Assembly: GCF_000787835.1 (NCBI RefSeq)
Contig: NZ_BBPP01000012.1
Span: forward strand, 42,548-106,547
Length of the DNA stretch: 64,000 nucleotides
Direction of reading: 5' to 3'
Source of the DNA: Streptacidiphilus melanogenes
Lineage (GTDB): Bacteria > Actinomycetota > Actinomycetes > Streptomycetales > Streptomycetaceae
Below are positions 42,430 to 50,960 of the stretch, piece by piece. Under the pieces are notes generated by a model, which did no database searches, had not been told where the DNA came from, and saw only the letters and a program-made list of their open reading frames with translations. Both the position numbers and the translations under genes were made by a program. The first letter of the stretch is position 1. Every line of letters starts with the position of its first letter.

Positions 42430-43677
42430 ATGCAGCACCGCATCGTCGTCCTCGGAGCCGGCTACGCCGGAGCCGTCGCCGCCGGCCGCCTCGCCAAGCG
42501 GCTGCACCGCGAGGACGTCACCATCACGCTCGTCAACCCCGAGCCCGACTTCGTCGAACGCGTCCGGCTGCACCAGCTCGCGACCGGCCAGGACCTCACG
42601 CCCCGACCCCTGCGCGAGATGTTCGCGGGCACGGGCGTCGAACTGAGGCTCGCCGAGGTCACCGCCGTGGACGTGGACCGCAAGGCGGTGACGCTCACCG
42701 CCGTGCACCGCCCCGGGCGCGAGGATCTGGGGCACACAGACCAGGAGCACATAGACCTGGAGCACGCGGACCTGGAGTACGACACCCTCGTCTACGCCCT
42801 CGGCAGCGGATGGAACGACGGCGGCGTGCCCGGCGTCGCCGAGCACGCCCACGAACTCGCCGGCCGCCCGGGCGCCCTGCGCCTGCGCGACCGCCTGACC
42901 ACCCTGGACGCAGGCCGGCCCGTGGTCGTCGTCGGCGGCGGACTGACCGGCGTGGAGGCCGCGACCGAGATCGCCGAGGCCCGCCCCGACCTGGAGGTCG
43001 CCCTGGTCGTGCGCGGCGCTCTCGGCGACTGGCTCTCCGACAAGGGCCGCGCCCACCTGCGGAAGGTGGTGGACGGCCTCGGCATCACGGTCCACGAACA
43101 CACGACGGTCACCGCCGTGGAGGCGGACCGGGTGACGACGGCCGACGGCACCGCGGTCCCGGCTGAGGTCACCGTCTGGACCACGGGCTTCGCCGTCCAC
43201 CCGATCGCCGGGGCCACCGCCCTGGAGCTGACCACCGGCGGCCGGATCGCGGTCGACGAGACGATGCGCTCGGTCTCCCACCCGGACGTCTACGCCATCG
43301 GGGACGCGGCGCTGGCGATGGGCCCCGGCGGCAAGCCGCTGCGCATGTCCTGCGCCTCGGGCGTCCCCATGGCCTGGCAGGCCGCCGACGCCGTCGCCGC
43401 CCGCCTCACCGGCGCCAAGCTCCCGCACGTCTCGATCCGCTACTACCAGCAGTGCGTCTCTCTCGGCCGCCGGGAGGGCCTGATCCAGTTCGTCACCGCC
43501 GACGACCAGGCGGTGAACCGCGCCCTGACGGGCCGTCTGGCCGCCCGCTACAAGGAGCTGATCTGCAAGGGCGCGGCCTGGGGCGTCGCCAACCCGACCG
43601 TGGGCATGCCGACGCGCCGCCGACGCGTCGTCCGGCAGGGGACCGAGAGCCGCGCCCGCGCGCGGGCGGCGGCCTGA
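42430..43677 (+). CDS. NAD(P)H-FAD oxidoreductase (NDH-2-like)
   Basis: A 415-residue two-dinucleotide-binding flavoprotein. IVVLGAGYAGAVAAGRL binds FAD near the N-terminus, VVVVGGGLTGVEAATEI binds NAD(P)H in the middle, and HPDVYAIGDAALAM closes the FAD site. The layout is that of type-II NADH dehydrogenases and related quinone oxidoreductases; there is no clear C-terminal membrane anchor. An inserted charged repeat (HTDQEHIDLEHADLEYD) precedes the second domain. It follows the ECF41-like sigma gene and a Rex/CRP-like site, so it is probably redox-controlled. Confidence 0.85.
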   Translation: MQHRIVVLGAGYAGAVAAGRLAKRLHREDVTITLVNPEPDFVERVRLHQLATGQDLTPRPLREMFAGTGVELRLAEVTAVDVDRKAVTLTAVHRPGREDLGHTDQEHIDLEHADLEYDTLVYALGSGWNDGGVPGVAEHAHELAGRPGALRLRDRLTTLDAGRPVVVVGGGLTGVEAATEIAEARPDLEVALVVRGALGDWLSDKGRAHLRKVVDGLGITVHEHTTVTAVEADRVTTADGTAVPAEVTVWTTGFAVHPIAGATALELTTGGRIAVDETMRSVSHPDVYAIGDAALAMGPGGKPLRMSCASGVPMAWQAADAVAARLTGAKLPHVSIRYYQQCVSLGRREGLIQFVTADDQAVNRALTGRLAARYKELICKGAAWGVANPTVGMPTRRRRVVRQGTESRARARAAA

Positions 43678-43818
43678 CCCCGTCCGGGCAGAGCCGGGGC
43701 GGCGTCACCCGGTTGCCCGGCGTGGCTGGGTGGAGCTGCCGCAGCGGGCTTTCCTACCGTGCGGACCGGGGGTGTGGCCCCCGTCCGCCGGAGGAAGCCA
43801 GGGAAGACAGGTGCATGC

Positions 43819-45040
43819 GTGATCGCGCTGGCCGTCAGTATGGGCACGCTGCTGGCGTGGGCCCTGGTCGCCGCCAGGCTGACGCGCTGGAGCATCACCG
43901 CGCCGGTCGCGCTGACCGCAGCGGGCGTGGCGCTCACGGCGGGGCCGCACGCACCGGTGCGAATCGGGCTGACGACCCTGGACGCGGAGCACGCCGTGGA
44001 GATCATCCTCGCCGTGCTGCTCTTCACCGACGCCACCGAGGTGCCCGCCGGGGTCTTCCGCGCGCAGCGCGGACTCCCTCGTCCGCCTGCTGGTCTTCGC
44101 CCTGCCGCTGAGCCTGCTGACGGCGACGCTGGTCGGCGGCCTGCTCTTCCCGTTCGACTGGTGGCTCGCCGCCCTCTTCGCGGCGGTGACCGTGCCCGTC
44201 GACCTGGCCCCGGCCGCCGAACTGATCCGCGACACCCGCCTGCCGTCCTGGCTGCGCGCCGTCCTGACCGTCGAGAGCGGGCTCAACGACGGCATCGTCG
44301 CCCCGATCTTCCTGCTCTGCCTGGCCGGTGTGGAGACCCACGGCACGTCCCCCGGACCGGCCCCGGATTCGGTGGGGCACGCGTTCGACCAGCTGCTGTG
44401 GGCGACCGTGGCCGGCGCCCTGGTCGGCCGACCCGGCGGACTCCTGCTGCGGCGCGCCTGGCGGGCCCGCTGGACCACCCCCGCCGCGATCCGGCTCGGG
44501 CTGCTCGCCCTGCCCCTGCTCGCCTACGCCGTGGCGGGCGTGCTGCACGGCAACGGCTTCGTCGCCGCCTTCGTCGCGGGCCTGTTCGTCCGCCCGGACG
44601 TGCCGTCCCTGCCGCCGAAGGTGCTCAGCCTGGTGGAGGACGCCGGGACGCTGATGTCGCTGGCGCTGTGGTTCGTCTTCGGACAGCTGGTCACCCAGGC
44701 GTTCACCGGGGAGTTCGACCCACGGGTCGTCGCCTACGCGGTGCTGACGCTCACCGTCGTACGAGCCGGACCCGTGCTGCTCTGCCTGATCGGCACCGGA
44801 CTGGACCTGACCGACCGTCTGGTGCTGGCGTGGCTCGGGCCCCGCGGGCTCGCCTCCATCGTCTTCGGCCTCCTCGCGTTCATCGGCCTGGCCCCGACCG
44901 ACCCGCACGCCGCCGACCTGGTCGGCCAGGTGATGACGATGACCGTCCTCATCAGCCTGGCTCTCCACGGCCTCAGCTACGGCCCACTCGCTGCCCGCTA
45001 CGCCCTGGCGCGGGCCCGCGCGCAGGCGGTCGAGCCGTGA
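43819..45040 (+). pseudogene. Na+/H+ antiporter (CPA1-like), interrupted by one frameshift
   Basis: The two frames together give a polytopic protein of about 407 residues. The first (to about 44070) holds the N-terminal membrane helices up to ILAVLLFTDATEVPAGVFR; the second continues SLVRLLVFALPLSLLTATLVGG, then AAVTVPVDLAPAAELIRDT, VESGLNDGIVAPIFLL and GPRGLASIVFGLLAF, the conserved CPA1 core including ESGLND. Removing one G of the GG at 44071-44072 joins the frames. The start is placed at GTG 43819. Sequencing error and genuine inactivation cannot be separated here. Function if intact: cation/proton exchange. Confidence 0.78.
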
Positions 45041-45057
45041 CTGTCGGAGGCGACTTG

Positions 45058-45070
45058 TAGGGTCGGCGCC
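45058..45070 (+). promoter_or_regulatory. -10 box for a leaderless transcript of the Imm51-like gene
   Basis: TAGGGT at 45058-45063 ends seven bases before the ATG at 45071. The same spacing is seen before the TetR and ECF sigma genes in this window. Confidence 0.45.
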
Positions 45071-45427
45071 ATGAGTGATCGCACGACTCTCGAACCCCTG
45101 GTGCTCTTCGAGTACGACCACCGGCCGGGCACGTACTGCCTGATGCTGAGCGACAGCGACATGGGTCCGGCCGACGACGTCTTCGAGGAGTGCGGGCAGT
45201 ACGGCAACGGTTACGGCTGGGAGGGCGTGGCCCGATCGGCCCTGCGGGTTCGTGCCCCCGAACTGACGGACCGGATCTCCTTCGACTCCGAGGCGGGGAC
45301 GTTCGTCGCCCACGGCGACGACCCCGAGGCCCTGGGGCGGTTGGGCGCGCTGCTGCAGGAGGCCTGGCAGGACGGCTCCGTGCTCAAGCAGTTCATCGAG
45401 GCCGGCGACCCGGACTGGTTCGACTAG
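45071..45427 (+). CDS. Imm51-like immunity protein, orphan
   Basis: A 118-residue acidic protein. The block LVLFEYDHRPGTYCLMLSD, the YGNGYGWEGVARSAL stretch and the DPEALGRLGALLQEAW end fit the Imm51 family of polymorphic-toxin immunity proteins. No toxin gene is adjacent. It lies 30 bp after the antiporter gene and has its own leaderless-type -10 box. Confidence 0.6.
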   Translation: MSDRTTLEPLVLFEYDHRPGTYCLMLSDSDMGPADDVFEECGQYGNGYGWEGVARSALRVRAPELTDRISFDSEAGTFVAHGDDPEALGRLGALLQEAWQDGSVLKQFIEAGDPDWFD

Positions 45428-45652
45428 GCCGTTTCTCTTGGATCACTGTGAGGTCGTGCGCCAGTCGCCGTAGGGTGGCGTGATGTTCGATCGGTTGGAG
45501 ATCACGGTGCTGCCGTCGGGTGGCCCGGGCCGCAGCAGGCGATGGCGGGCGGCCACCCGCGTGCTCGGTGACGGTCAGCATGCGGGTCACCCGGGTCTCG
45601 CGGCGACCTGCCCGGTGTCACGCTGGTAGCGCCGGGCATTGGCGCTCACTGA
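45428..45652. other. Non-coding stretch, possible insertion-element remnant
   Basis: No credible gene is seen. The minus frame 45393-45590 (RRQHRDLQPIEHHATLRRL region) reads protein-like and its terminal bases look like the end of a decayed transposon, but I cannot assign a family. It marks the left border of the AT-richer patch. Confidence 0.25.
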
Positions 45653-46327
45653 CTACCTGCGTGGCGACGGTCCATCAGATGTGCTGGCAGCCCAATTCGA
45701 CTCTGGGGATGCGACAGGTAGCTGACGCCGACGGTCCCGCGCTCGCCAGATTGCGTGACCCACAAGGGCCAAGGCAATCAATACCGCGCTTACTCGAACG
45801 ACATTCCAAGTAGCCACCGCCGTCGAACTCGCTTCTCGCGCCTCGCCTGAAAGCCGCACCGAGGTCTCGCAGAAGGCAACAAACGGGACCGTCAATCGGA
45901 AAGCTAGCCCACCCAGGCCAGAGATGCGCGCCAGGTTGCCCAAGATCCCGCAAGGGGCCCCCAGAAAAAATGCCGCTATTCCCCAGGGAAGAATGTGTGC
46001 GACTTCGCCGCCATATTGTCCGACCGGCCTTTCGGCCCGAACGGCCCCGGCGGGCAGCACAGGGCTCACATCCTTGAAGGCGTAATACACTACCACTGCC
46101 ACGGCCAGCCCCAAAGACGCCAGCAATGCTGACTCAATTTTGGAGCGACGGAAGAAGCCTACTAGGAAGGCGTAACCACCCCACGGCCAGCCGCCCGAGA
46201 AAATTGTTGCTATTGCAGCACAAAAGGGATTTTCCCATTTGTCGGCAATAGGACCAACAAAGCCAAGAATCACCCCCGCCCCGAGAGACAACGCTACGGG
46301 TATAGCGCGAGAACGCAGCAGGCGCAT
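45653..46327 (-). CDS. Polytopic membrane protein, DUF6518-like
   Basis: A 224-residue protein with about five membrane segments: a first helix near residues 10-28, a conserved WPWGGYAFLVGFFRRSKIESALL stretch split over about 47-69, two central helices, and a terminal helix before a basic tail. I associate the pattern with DUF6518. Codon use and base content are visibly more AT-rich than the neighbours, a sign of transfer. GAAGGGA precedes the ATG at 46327. A role in immunity to the adjacent bacteriocin gene is possible but unproven. Confidence 0.6.
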   Translation of the reverse strand: MRLLRSRAIPVALSLGAGVILGFVGPIADKWENPFCAAIATIFSGGWPWGGYAFLVGFFRRSKIESALLASLGLAVAVVVYYAFKDVSPVLPAGAVRAERPVGQYGGEVAHILPWGIAAFFLGAPCGILGNLARISGLGGLAFRLTVPFVAFCETSVRLSGEAREASSTAVATWNVVRVSAVLIALALVGHAIWRARDRRRQLPVASPESNWAASTSDGPSPRR

Positions 46328-46443
46328 ATATTCCCTTCCCCTTCCCCGGGCGCTACCTTGGGACCGTACGGCCGCGAGGGGAGGCCCCTCAGCGCCCCAC
46401 CAACCTACCTCGCTTGACAGGGGCCCGGCGAAGAGCCAGCACC

Positions 46444-46477
46444 TGTGCCCTCCGCTCCCTATGGAGCGGAGGGCACA
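46444..46477. terminator. Perfect hairpin terminator between bacteriocin and membrane-protein genes
   Basis: A perfect 15-bp stem (46444-46458 with 46463-46477) closes a four-base loop, about 70 bp after the stop of the bacteriocin remnant. No U-run follows. Confidence 0.7.
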
Positions 46478-46546
46478 CGACAGCTCACTTGGCGTCGTTG
46501 GGTTGCTCTTAACCGCTGATCGCCACCCGGCTCCAATGCCTGCTTG

Positions 46547-46861
46547 TCAGCTTGTGCCGTGGTAGGAGTAGCAGGTGTACGCGAGACCTGCTGCCAAGCT
46601 TGAATCGGCCCACTGGCCAGCGGATGCGTAGTACCGGCCGCTGAAGCTGTCGTCGATAATGACGGAAGCGTAATGCGTTTTGGTTCCGTTGTAGTAATTT
46701 GAGTAGCAGTTCTTATATTCGGCGGTGCCGACAAATTTAAAATTCCACCCGAAGCACCACTCGCCACCCTCCGCCGGGTAGACGCAACTGCTCTCGGTCA
46801 TTGGGCGGATACCCGCTGAGGCCGATGGGGCCTTCATCGTAATCTTCGCAACAGCCCACAC
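46547..46861 (-). pseudogene. Lactococcin-972-family bacteriocin gene lacking its signal peptide
   Basis: The mature bacteriocin is complete: CVYPAEGGEWCFGW, SNYYNGTKTHYASV, then YYASAGQWADSSLAAGLAY and a YSYHGTS end, the pattern of lactococcin-972-type secreted proteins. Just before it, APSASAGI looks like a signal-peptidase site, but the hydrophobic core expected upstream is missing. The open frame instead runs on antisense through transposase DNA beyond 46883. GTG at 46861 or ATG at 46837 could start a cytosolic form. Best explained as truncation at about 46862-46882 by the IS701-type fragment. Confidence 0.7.
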
Positions 46862-46882
46862 TGAGCCGTTAGCGACCTCTCT

Positions 46883-47656
46883 TTCGCGACCAAGCCCCAA
46901 CTGGCCGCCGAGATGATCGTCCGGGCGCTGGACGCGGGCACACCCGCCCGCTGGGTCGCGGGCGACGAGGTCTACGGCGACAACCCGCACCTTCGCAGCG
47001 CGCTCGAAACCCGCCCGATCGGCTACGTGCTCGCTGTCTCCAGCACCCACGAAGTCGTCACACCCGCAGGCAAGTTCCAGGCGAAGGCACTGGTCGCGCG
47101 GATCCCGAGGCGGGCCTGGTAGCGGCTGTCCGCCGGGGCGGGAGCGAAGGGCGAGCGGTACTGCGACTGGGCTCAGCTCGACATCGCCGATCCGGCCGGG
47201 CGGCCCGGCAACTGGTGGCTGCTGGTCCGCCGCAACCGGCGAAGCGGCGAACTCGCCTTCTACCGCTGCTTCTCACCCCGCCCGGTGCCGCTGTCCGAGC
47301 TGGTCAAGGTGACTGGACGGCGCTGGACAGTGGAGGAGACGTTCCAGGCAGGCAAAGGGCCTGGCCGGGCTGGACGAGCACCAAGTCCGCCGCTGGAACT
47401 CCTGGCACCGCTGGGTCACTCTCGCCATGCTCGCCCATGCCTTCCTGGGCCGTCACGCCGCCGCCGAGCGCCGCGACCGTCCCGCCCCCGAGGACCTGAT
47501 CCCCCTGACCGCAACGAGATCCAGCACCTGTTCGCCGCACTGATCAACCCAGTCCACGGTCTGGCGCATCGGCTCCGCTGGTCGCAGTGGCGACGCCGGC
47601 ACCAAGCCCGTGCCCGTGCCGCCCACTACCGACGCCAAGCAGCCGCCCAGCCATGA
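46883..47656 (+). pseudogene. Decayed IS701-type DDE transposase, 3' portion
   Basis: Plus-strand homology starts abruptly at FATKPQLAAEMIVRALDAG, runs through WVAGDEVYGDNPHLRSAL (the second catalytic Asp region), meets an in-frame TAG at 47120, continues with YCDWAQLDIADPAGRP and SPRPVPLSELVKVTGRRW, shifts frame near 47358 (GLAGLDEHQVRRWNSWHRW), and shifts back before NEIQHLFAALINPVHGLAHR. The 5' half is absent. It is a non-functional remnant that abuts the truncated bacteriocin gene. Confidence 0.85.
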
Positions 47657-47735
47657 AGTTCACGATCTACGGCTGGAGTTCCAGGCCGGCTACCGCAACC
47701 GGATCACGCACACAGGGTGTCGGGCTGTGTATCGA

Positions 47736-48422
47736 TCAGTCCGATCGGAGTTCCCAGGCCGGGCGCTGGATCTCGGCGTTGTGGACGATGATGTCGGCGT
47801 GGTCGGTCGGGTGTGCGTCGGCGAAGTAGAGCTGTTGGGCGGGGATGTAGCGGTTGTGCCAGGACCGCTCGATTGCGGCGGTGTCGGTGGCGGCCCCGGC
47901 CAGGGCGGTGCCGCGGTTCAGGGCGCGATCGACCGTCTGCTCGAACGGGACGGACACGAAGATGCGCAGGTCCCAGCGATCGATCAGCTCGGGGCGCAAG
48001 AGGAAGACCCCGTCGAAGAGCAGGACCGCGTCTGCGGGGGCGGCGGCGACCGGAAGGGACAGCGGGGTCTCGGTTTCTCGGTCGTAGACCGCTGGCTGGA
48101 ACCTTCGGTCTCCGCCCGGGCCCAGCGGATCGAGCAGGACCCTGCACAGCGCGGCACGGTCGTGGGCGTCCCAGTAGCACCCTTCGGCCGAGTACCGGCC
48201 GCGTCGGTAGCGTTGTGCAAGAGGGGACAGGAAGTCATCGATGGTCGCGCGGATGACGGCGCGGTTTTGCGCGCGCAGGACGACGGCGAGCTCGTCGGCC
48301 AGCGTGGTCTTGCCGGCGGCGGGTGGCCCGTCGATGGCGACCCGCAGCGGGTGCCCGGTCGCTGTGGACCGGATCGCCTCGGCCAACCGGCTGATGAGCT
48401 CGTGGCGGGAGCCTTGATCCAT
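47736..48422 (-). CDS. Uridine-kinase-like P-loop kinase
   Basis: A 228-residue P-loop protein. Walker A GPPAAGKTTLADEL (32-45), the RATIDDFLSPLAQRY Asp pair (substrate/phosphoryl transfer) and AVLLFDGVFLLRPEL (Walker B) fit the uridine kinase/pantothenate kinase-like group. The C-terminal RYIPAQQLYFADAHPTDHADIIVHN matches actinobacterial uridine kinases. ATG at 48422. It stands alone, 80 bp from the transposase remnant. Probable role: pyrimidine nucleoside salvage. Confidence 0.8.
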   Translation of the reverse strand: MDQGSRHELISRLAEAIRSTATGHPLRVAIDGPPAAGKTTLADELAVVLRAQNRAVIRATIDDFLSPLAQRYRRGRYSAEGCYWDAHDRAALCRVLLDPLGPGGDRRFQPAVYDRETETPLSLPVAAAPADAVLLFDGVFLLRPELIDRWDLRIFVSVPFEQTVDRALNRGTALAGAATDTAAIERSWHNRYIPAQQLYFADAHPTDHADIIVHNAEIQRPAWELRSD

Positions 48423-48821
48423 GGCTGCCTCTCTCGGTCTTGAGCAGTGCTCCCTTCAGTCTGCGCTGAGACTGCCTGGCTTCGGCCCGTGGTAGGGGAC
48501 CCACCGGTATCCGGGTCGGAAGGCGACACAGTCGTCGCCAAGGCCTGCTTCCGCGACGGTGAGCACGGGCTCGATCGAGCTCACTGATCATCCGTCAGAT
48601 CATCCGGACAGGCACGGCGCCCCAGGGCAACCATGGCACCATCCGGGATCCAGCGGGCCCCCGGAACCACAGGTGACCCCACGGCCGAGCGGCGCCGAAC
48701 CGTCAAAAACGGGACTCGACGTCATCTGAGGCCCTGCTCCGGCGTGGTGGTACTGGGTTCACCATGGATGCGGATACAAGATCCATGGCAGGCCCGTGTT
48801 GAAGTGCTCTAACGTCGAGCC
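48423..48821. other. 399-bp intergenic region, no gene seen
   Basis: It separates divergent genes. No protein-like frame, repeat or hairpin stands out. The last 60 bases before the histidine-kinase start are AT-richer and presumably hold its promoter. Confidence 0.5.
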
Positions 48822-50066
48822 ATGACGATTCCGCCCCGGTGGGGGCGCCTGGCGCGGCGGGCGCGGCGGGACACCGGCTTCCTGATCACGGGTGTCCCGC
48901 TGCACCTGGCGCTGGTGCCCGTGTGGGCCTGGGGCGCGACGACCACTGCCAGGACGGGGAACTGGGCCCTCGCGCTCCCGGTGTCCCTCGCCCTGGTCCT
49001 GAGCAGTGTCCCGGTGCTGACGGTGGCTCAGCGGTGTCGGTACCGGGCGCTGCTCGGGGTGGACATCCGTCGCTCGGCGCCCGTGCCGCAGCGGCGGTCG
49101 CCGACCACGGCCCTGCGGTGGCTCTCCTCACCGCGCGCCTGGCGCCAGGTCGGATACCACCTGCTGCTGGGCCCGCTGGTGGCCTTGTCGGAGCTCATGG
49201 TGCTGGTGGCGGCGGCGGTGGGTCTGGCAGGCGCCACCGGGTACGGCTGGGTGTGGACGCTGCCGCTCGGGGTGCGGCGCGACTGGTTCGGCTGGGCGAC
49301 GCTGATGCCGTGCTACACCGTGCTCGGCCTCATTCTGCTGTCCCTCCTGCCCTGGCTCGCCGGGGTGGTGGCCCGGGCGGAGTCGCGCTCCGTCGCGGCG
49401 CTGCTCGGACCCAGCCGGGCCGATCGGCTCCGGGAACGGGTCGCGTACCTGGCGGGCAGCCGCACCGACCTGATCGAGGCGGTCGATGCCGAACGCCGCC
49501 GGATCGAGCGCGACCTGCACGACGGCACCCAGCAGCGGCTGGTCTCCCTGGCGGTCAACCTGGGACTGGCTATGGCCACCCGGCCCGACCTGCCGGGCGA
49601 GGCTCATGAGGTGCTGGCAGAAGCGCACCTGGAGGCGAAGGCGGCGATCGCCGAACTCAACGATCTGGTACGCGGGTTGCACCCGGCGGTGCTCGAGGAC
49701 CGGGGCCTGGACGCGGCGTTGTCCGGACTGGCCGCCCGAGTTCCGCTGCCGGTGCGCCTGCGGGTCGAGCTGCCGGAACGGGCGGCGCCCGCCGTGGAGT
49801 CGGTTGCGTACTTCGTGATCTCCGAGGCGCTGGCGAACGTGACCAAGCACGCCGGCGCCTCGCGGGTCGAGGTGACGGTCCGACGGGTCGGGACGGTCCT
49901 GCGGGTGAACGTCACCGACGACGGGCTGGGCGGCGCCGACCCCTCCGGTGGCACGGGGTTGAGCGGGTTGGCCAAGCGGGTGGGCTCCGTCGACGGCATA
50001 TTCCGGCTCAGCAGTCCCGTCGGGGGACCGACGACCGTGACGGTGGAGCTGCCGTGCGCGCGGTGA
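48822..50066 (+). CDS. Sensor histidine kinase (HisKA_3/NarX type)
   Basis: A 414-residue membrane kinase. Four hydrophobic segments (about residues 20-185) make the sensor; ERDLHDGTQQRLVSLAVNLGL (about 224-244) is the HisKA_3 phospho-acceptor helix with the conserved His; EALANVTKHAGA and DDGLGGADPSGGTGL are the N and G boxes of the ATPase. The N-terminal part resembles the actinobacterial 'sensor domain' of NarL-type systems. The end overlaps the regulator gene by 13 bp. Confidence 0.92.
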   Translation: MTIPPRWGRLARRARRDTGFLITGVPLHLALVPVWAWGATTTARTGNWALALPVSLALVLSSVPVLTVAQRCRYRALLGVDIRRSAPVPQRRSPTTALRWLSSPRAWRQVGYHLLLGPLVALSELMVLVAAAVGLAGATGYGWVWTLPLGVRRDWFGWATLMPCYTVLGLILLSLLPWLAGVVARAESRSVAALLGPSRADRLRERVAYLAGSRTDLIEAVDAERRRIERDLHDGTQQRLVSLAVNLGLAMATRPDLPGEAHEVLAEAHLEAKAAIAELNDLVRGLHPAVLEDRGLDAALSGLAARVPLPVRLRVELPERAAPAVESVAYFVISEALANVTKHAGASRVEVTVRRVGTVLRVNVTDDGLGGADPSGGTGLSGLAKRVGSVDGIFRLSSPVGGPTTVTVELPCAR

Positions 50067-50701
50067 TCGCCGAGGACTCGGTGCTGTTGCGGGTCGGCCT
50101 GGTCAAGGTGCTGGAGATGGGCGGCTTCCAGGTCGTCGCGGAAGTCGGCGATGCGGAAGCGCTGTTGGCCGCCGTCGAGGAGCACCAGCCCGAACTCGCC
50201 CTGGTGGACGTCCGGATGCCGCCCACCTTCACCGACGAGGGCGTGCGGGCGGCCGCGGTGATCCGCCGCGGCCGCCCGCGCACGGCGGTGGTCCTGCTCT
50301 CGCAGTACGTGGAGGAGCGGTACGCGGCTGACCTGTTGGCGACCAACACGAGCGGAGTGGGCTACCTGCTCAAGCAACGCGTGGCCGATGTCCAGGACTT
50401 CGCCGCAGCGGTACGGCGGGTGGCCGAAGGGGGAACGGCGCTGGACCCCCAGGTCGTCGCCCAACTTCTGCTCCGCCGCGGCGACCCCCTGGTCGCCCTG
50501 ACCCCCCGCGAGCGGGAGGTGCTGGCCCTGATGGCGGAGGGCCGGTCCAACGCCGGCATCGCCGAGGCTCTGACGGTCAGTGAGAGCGCGGTGGCCAAGC
50601 ACATCAACAACATCTTCGCCAAGCTCGACCTGCCGGTGGCCGAAGCGGACCACCGCCGGGTGCTCGCCGTGCTGCGCTTCCTTGGTGCGTCCAGGGGCTG
50701 A
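50054..50701 (+). CDS. NarL/LuxR-type response regulator
   Basis: A 215-residue regulator. The receiver domain has the acidic pair (AVIAEDSVLLRVGL), phospho-Asp in LALVDVRMPP and the TAVVLLSQY/LLKQRV positions. The C-terminal LuxR helix-turn-helix is LTPREREVLALMAEGRSNAGIAEAL. It is the cognate partner of the overlapping kinase gene; GTG at 50054. Targets are unknown, though the secreted TNT-like gene downstream is a candidate by position. Confidence 0.93.
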   Translation: MRAVIAEDSVLLRVGLVKVLEMGGFQVVAEVGDAEALLAAVEEHQPELALVDVRMPPTFTDEGVRAAAVIRRGRPRTAVVLLSQYVEERYAADLLATNTSGVGYLLKQRVADVQDFAAAVRRVAEGGTALDPQVVAQLLLRRGDPLVALTPREREVLALMAEGRSNAGIAEALTVSESAVAKHINNIFAKLDLPVAEADHRRVLAVLRFLGASRG

Positions 50702-50960
50702 CCCCCCGGGGGGCACGCCTGCACAGCGCGGACTTCGACACCTTCGGCGTCCAGGAACCGGAAGGGAAAGCGTTCGGCTGCACGGGGGAATTTCGTCGGC
50801 ACGCCCCGCCCTCCGGGCCTTCGTTGTGCCGTCGTGGCTGGTCGCGCGGCTATAAGTGACGGGATGTCACCTGCGACCGGCGGGCCCTCGAGGCCTGCCG
50901 GCGCTGTTTCGCGCCTACGGCCCGCACCGGGCCCGCGGGCCACGGGCGGAAGGAAGCCGG

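Noticed and set aside
45393..45590. A 65-residue minus-strand protein gene
   Set aside because: No start context and it overlaps the end of the Imm51-like gene; at most a transposon remnant.
47704..48180. A minus-strand frame inside the uridine-kinase-like gene
   Set aside because: Alternate frame of the same strand; only the 47736-48422 frame carries the P-loop and Asp motifs.
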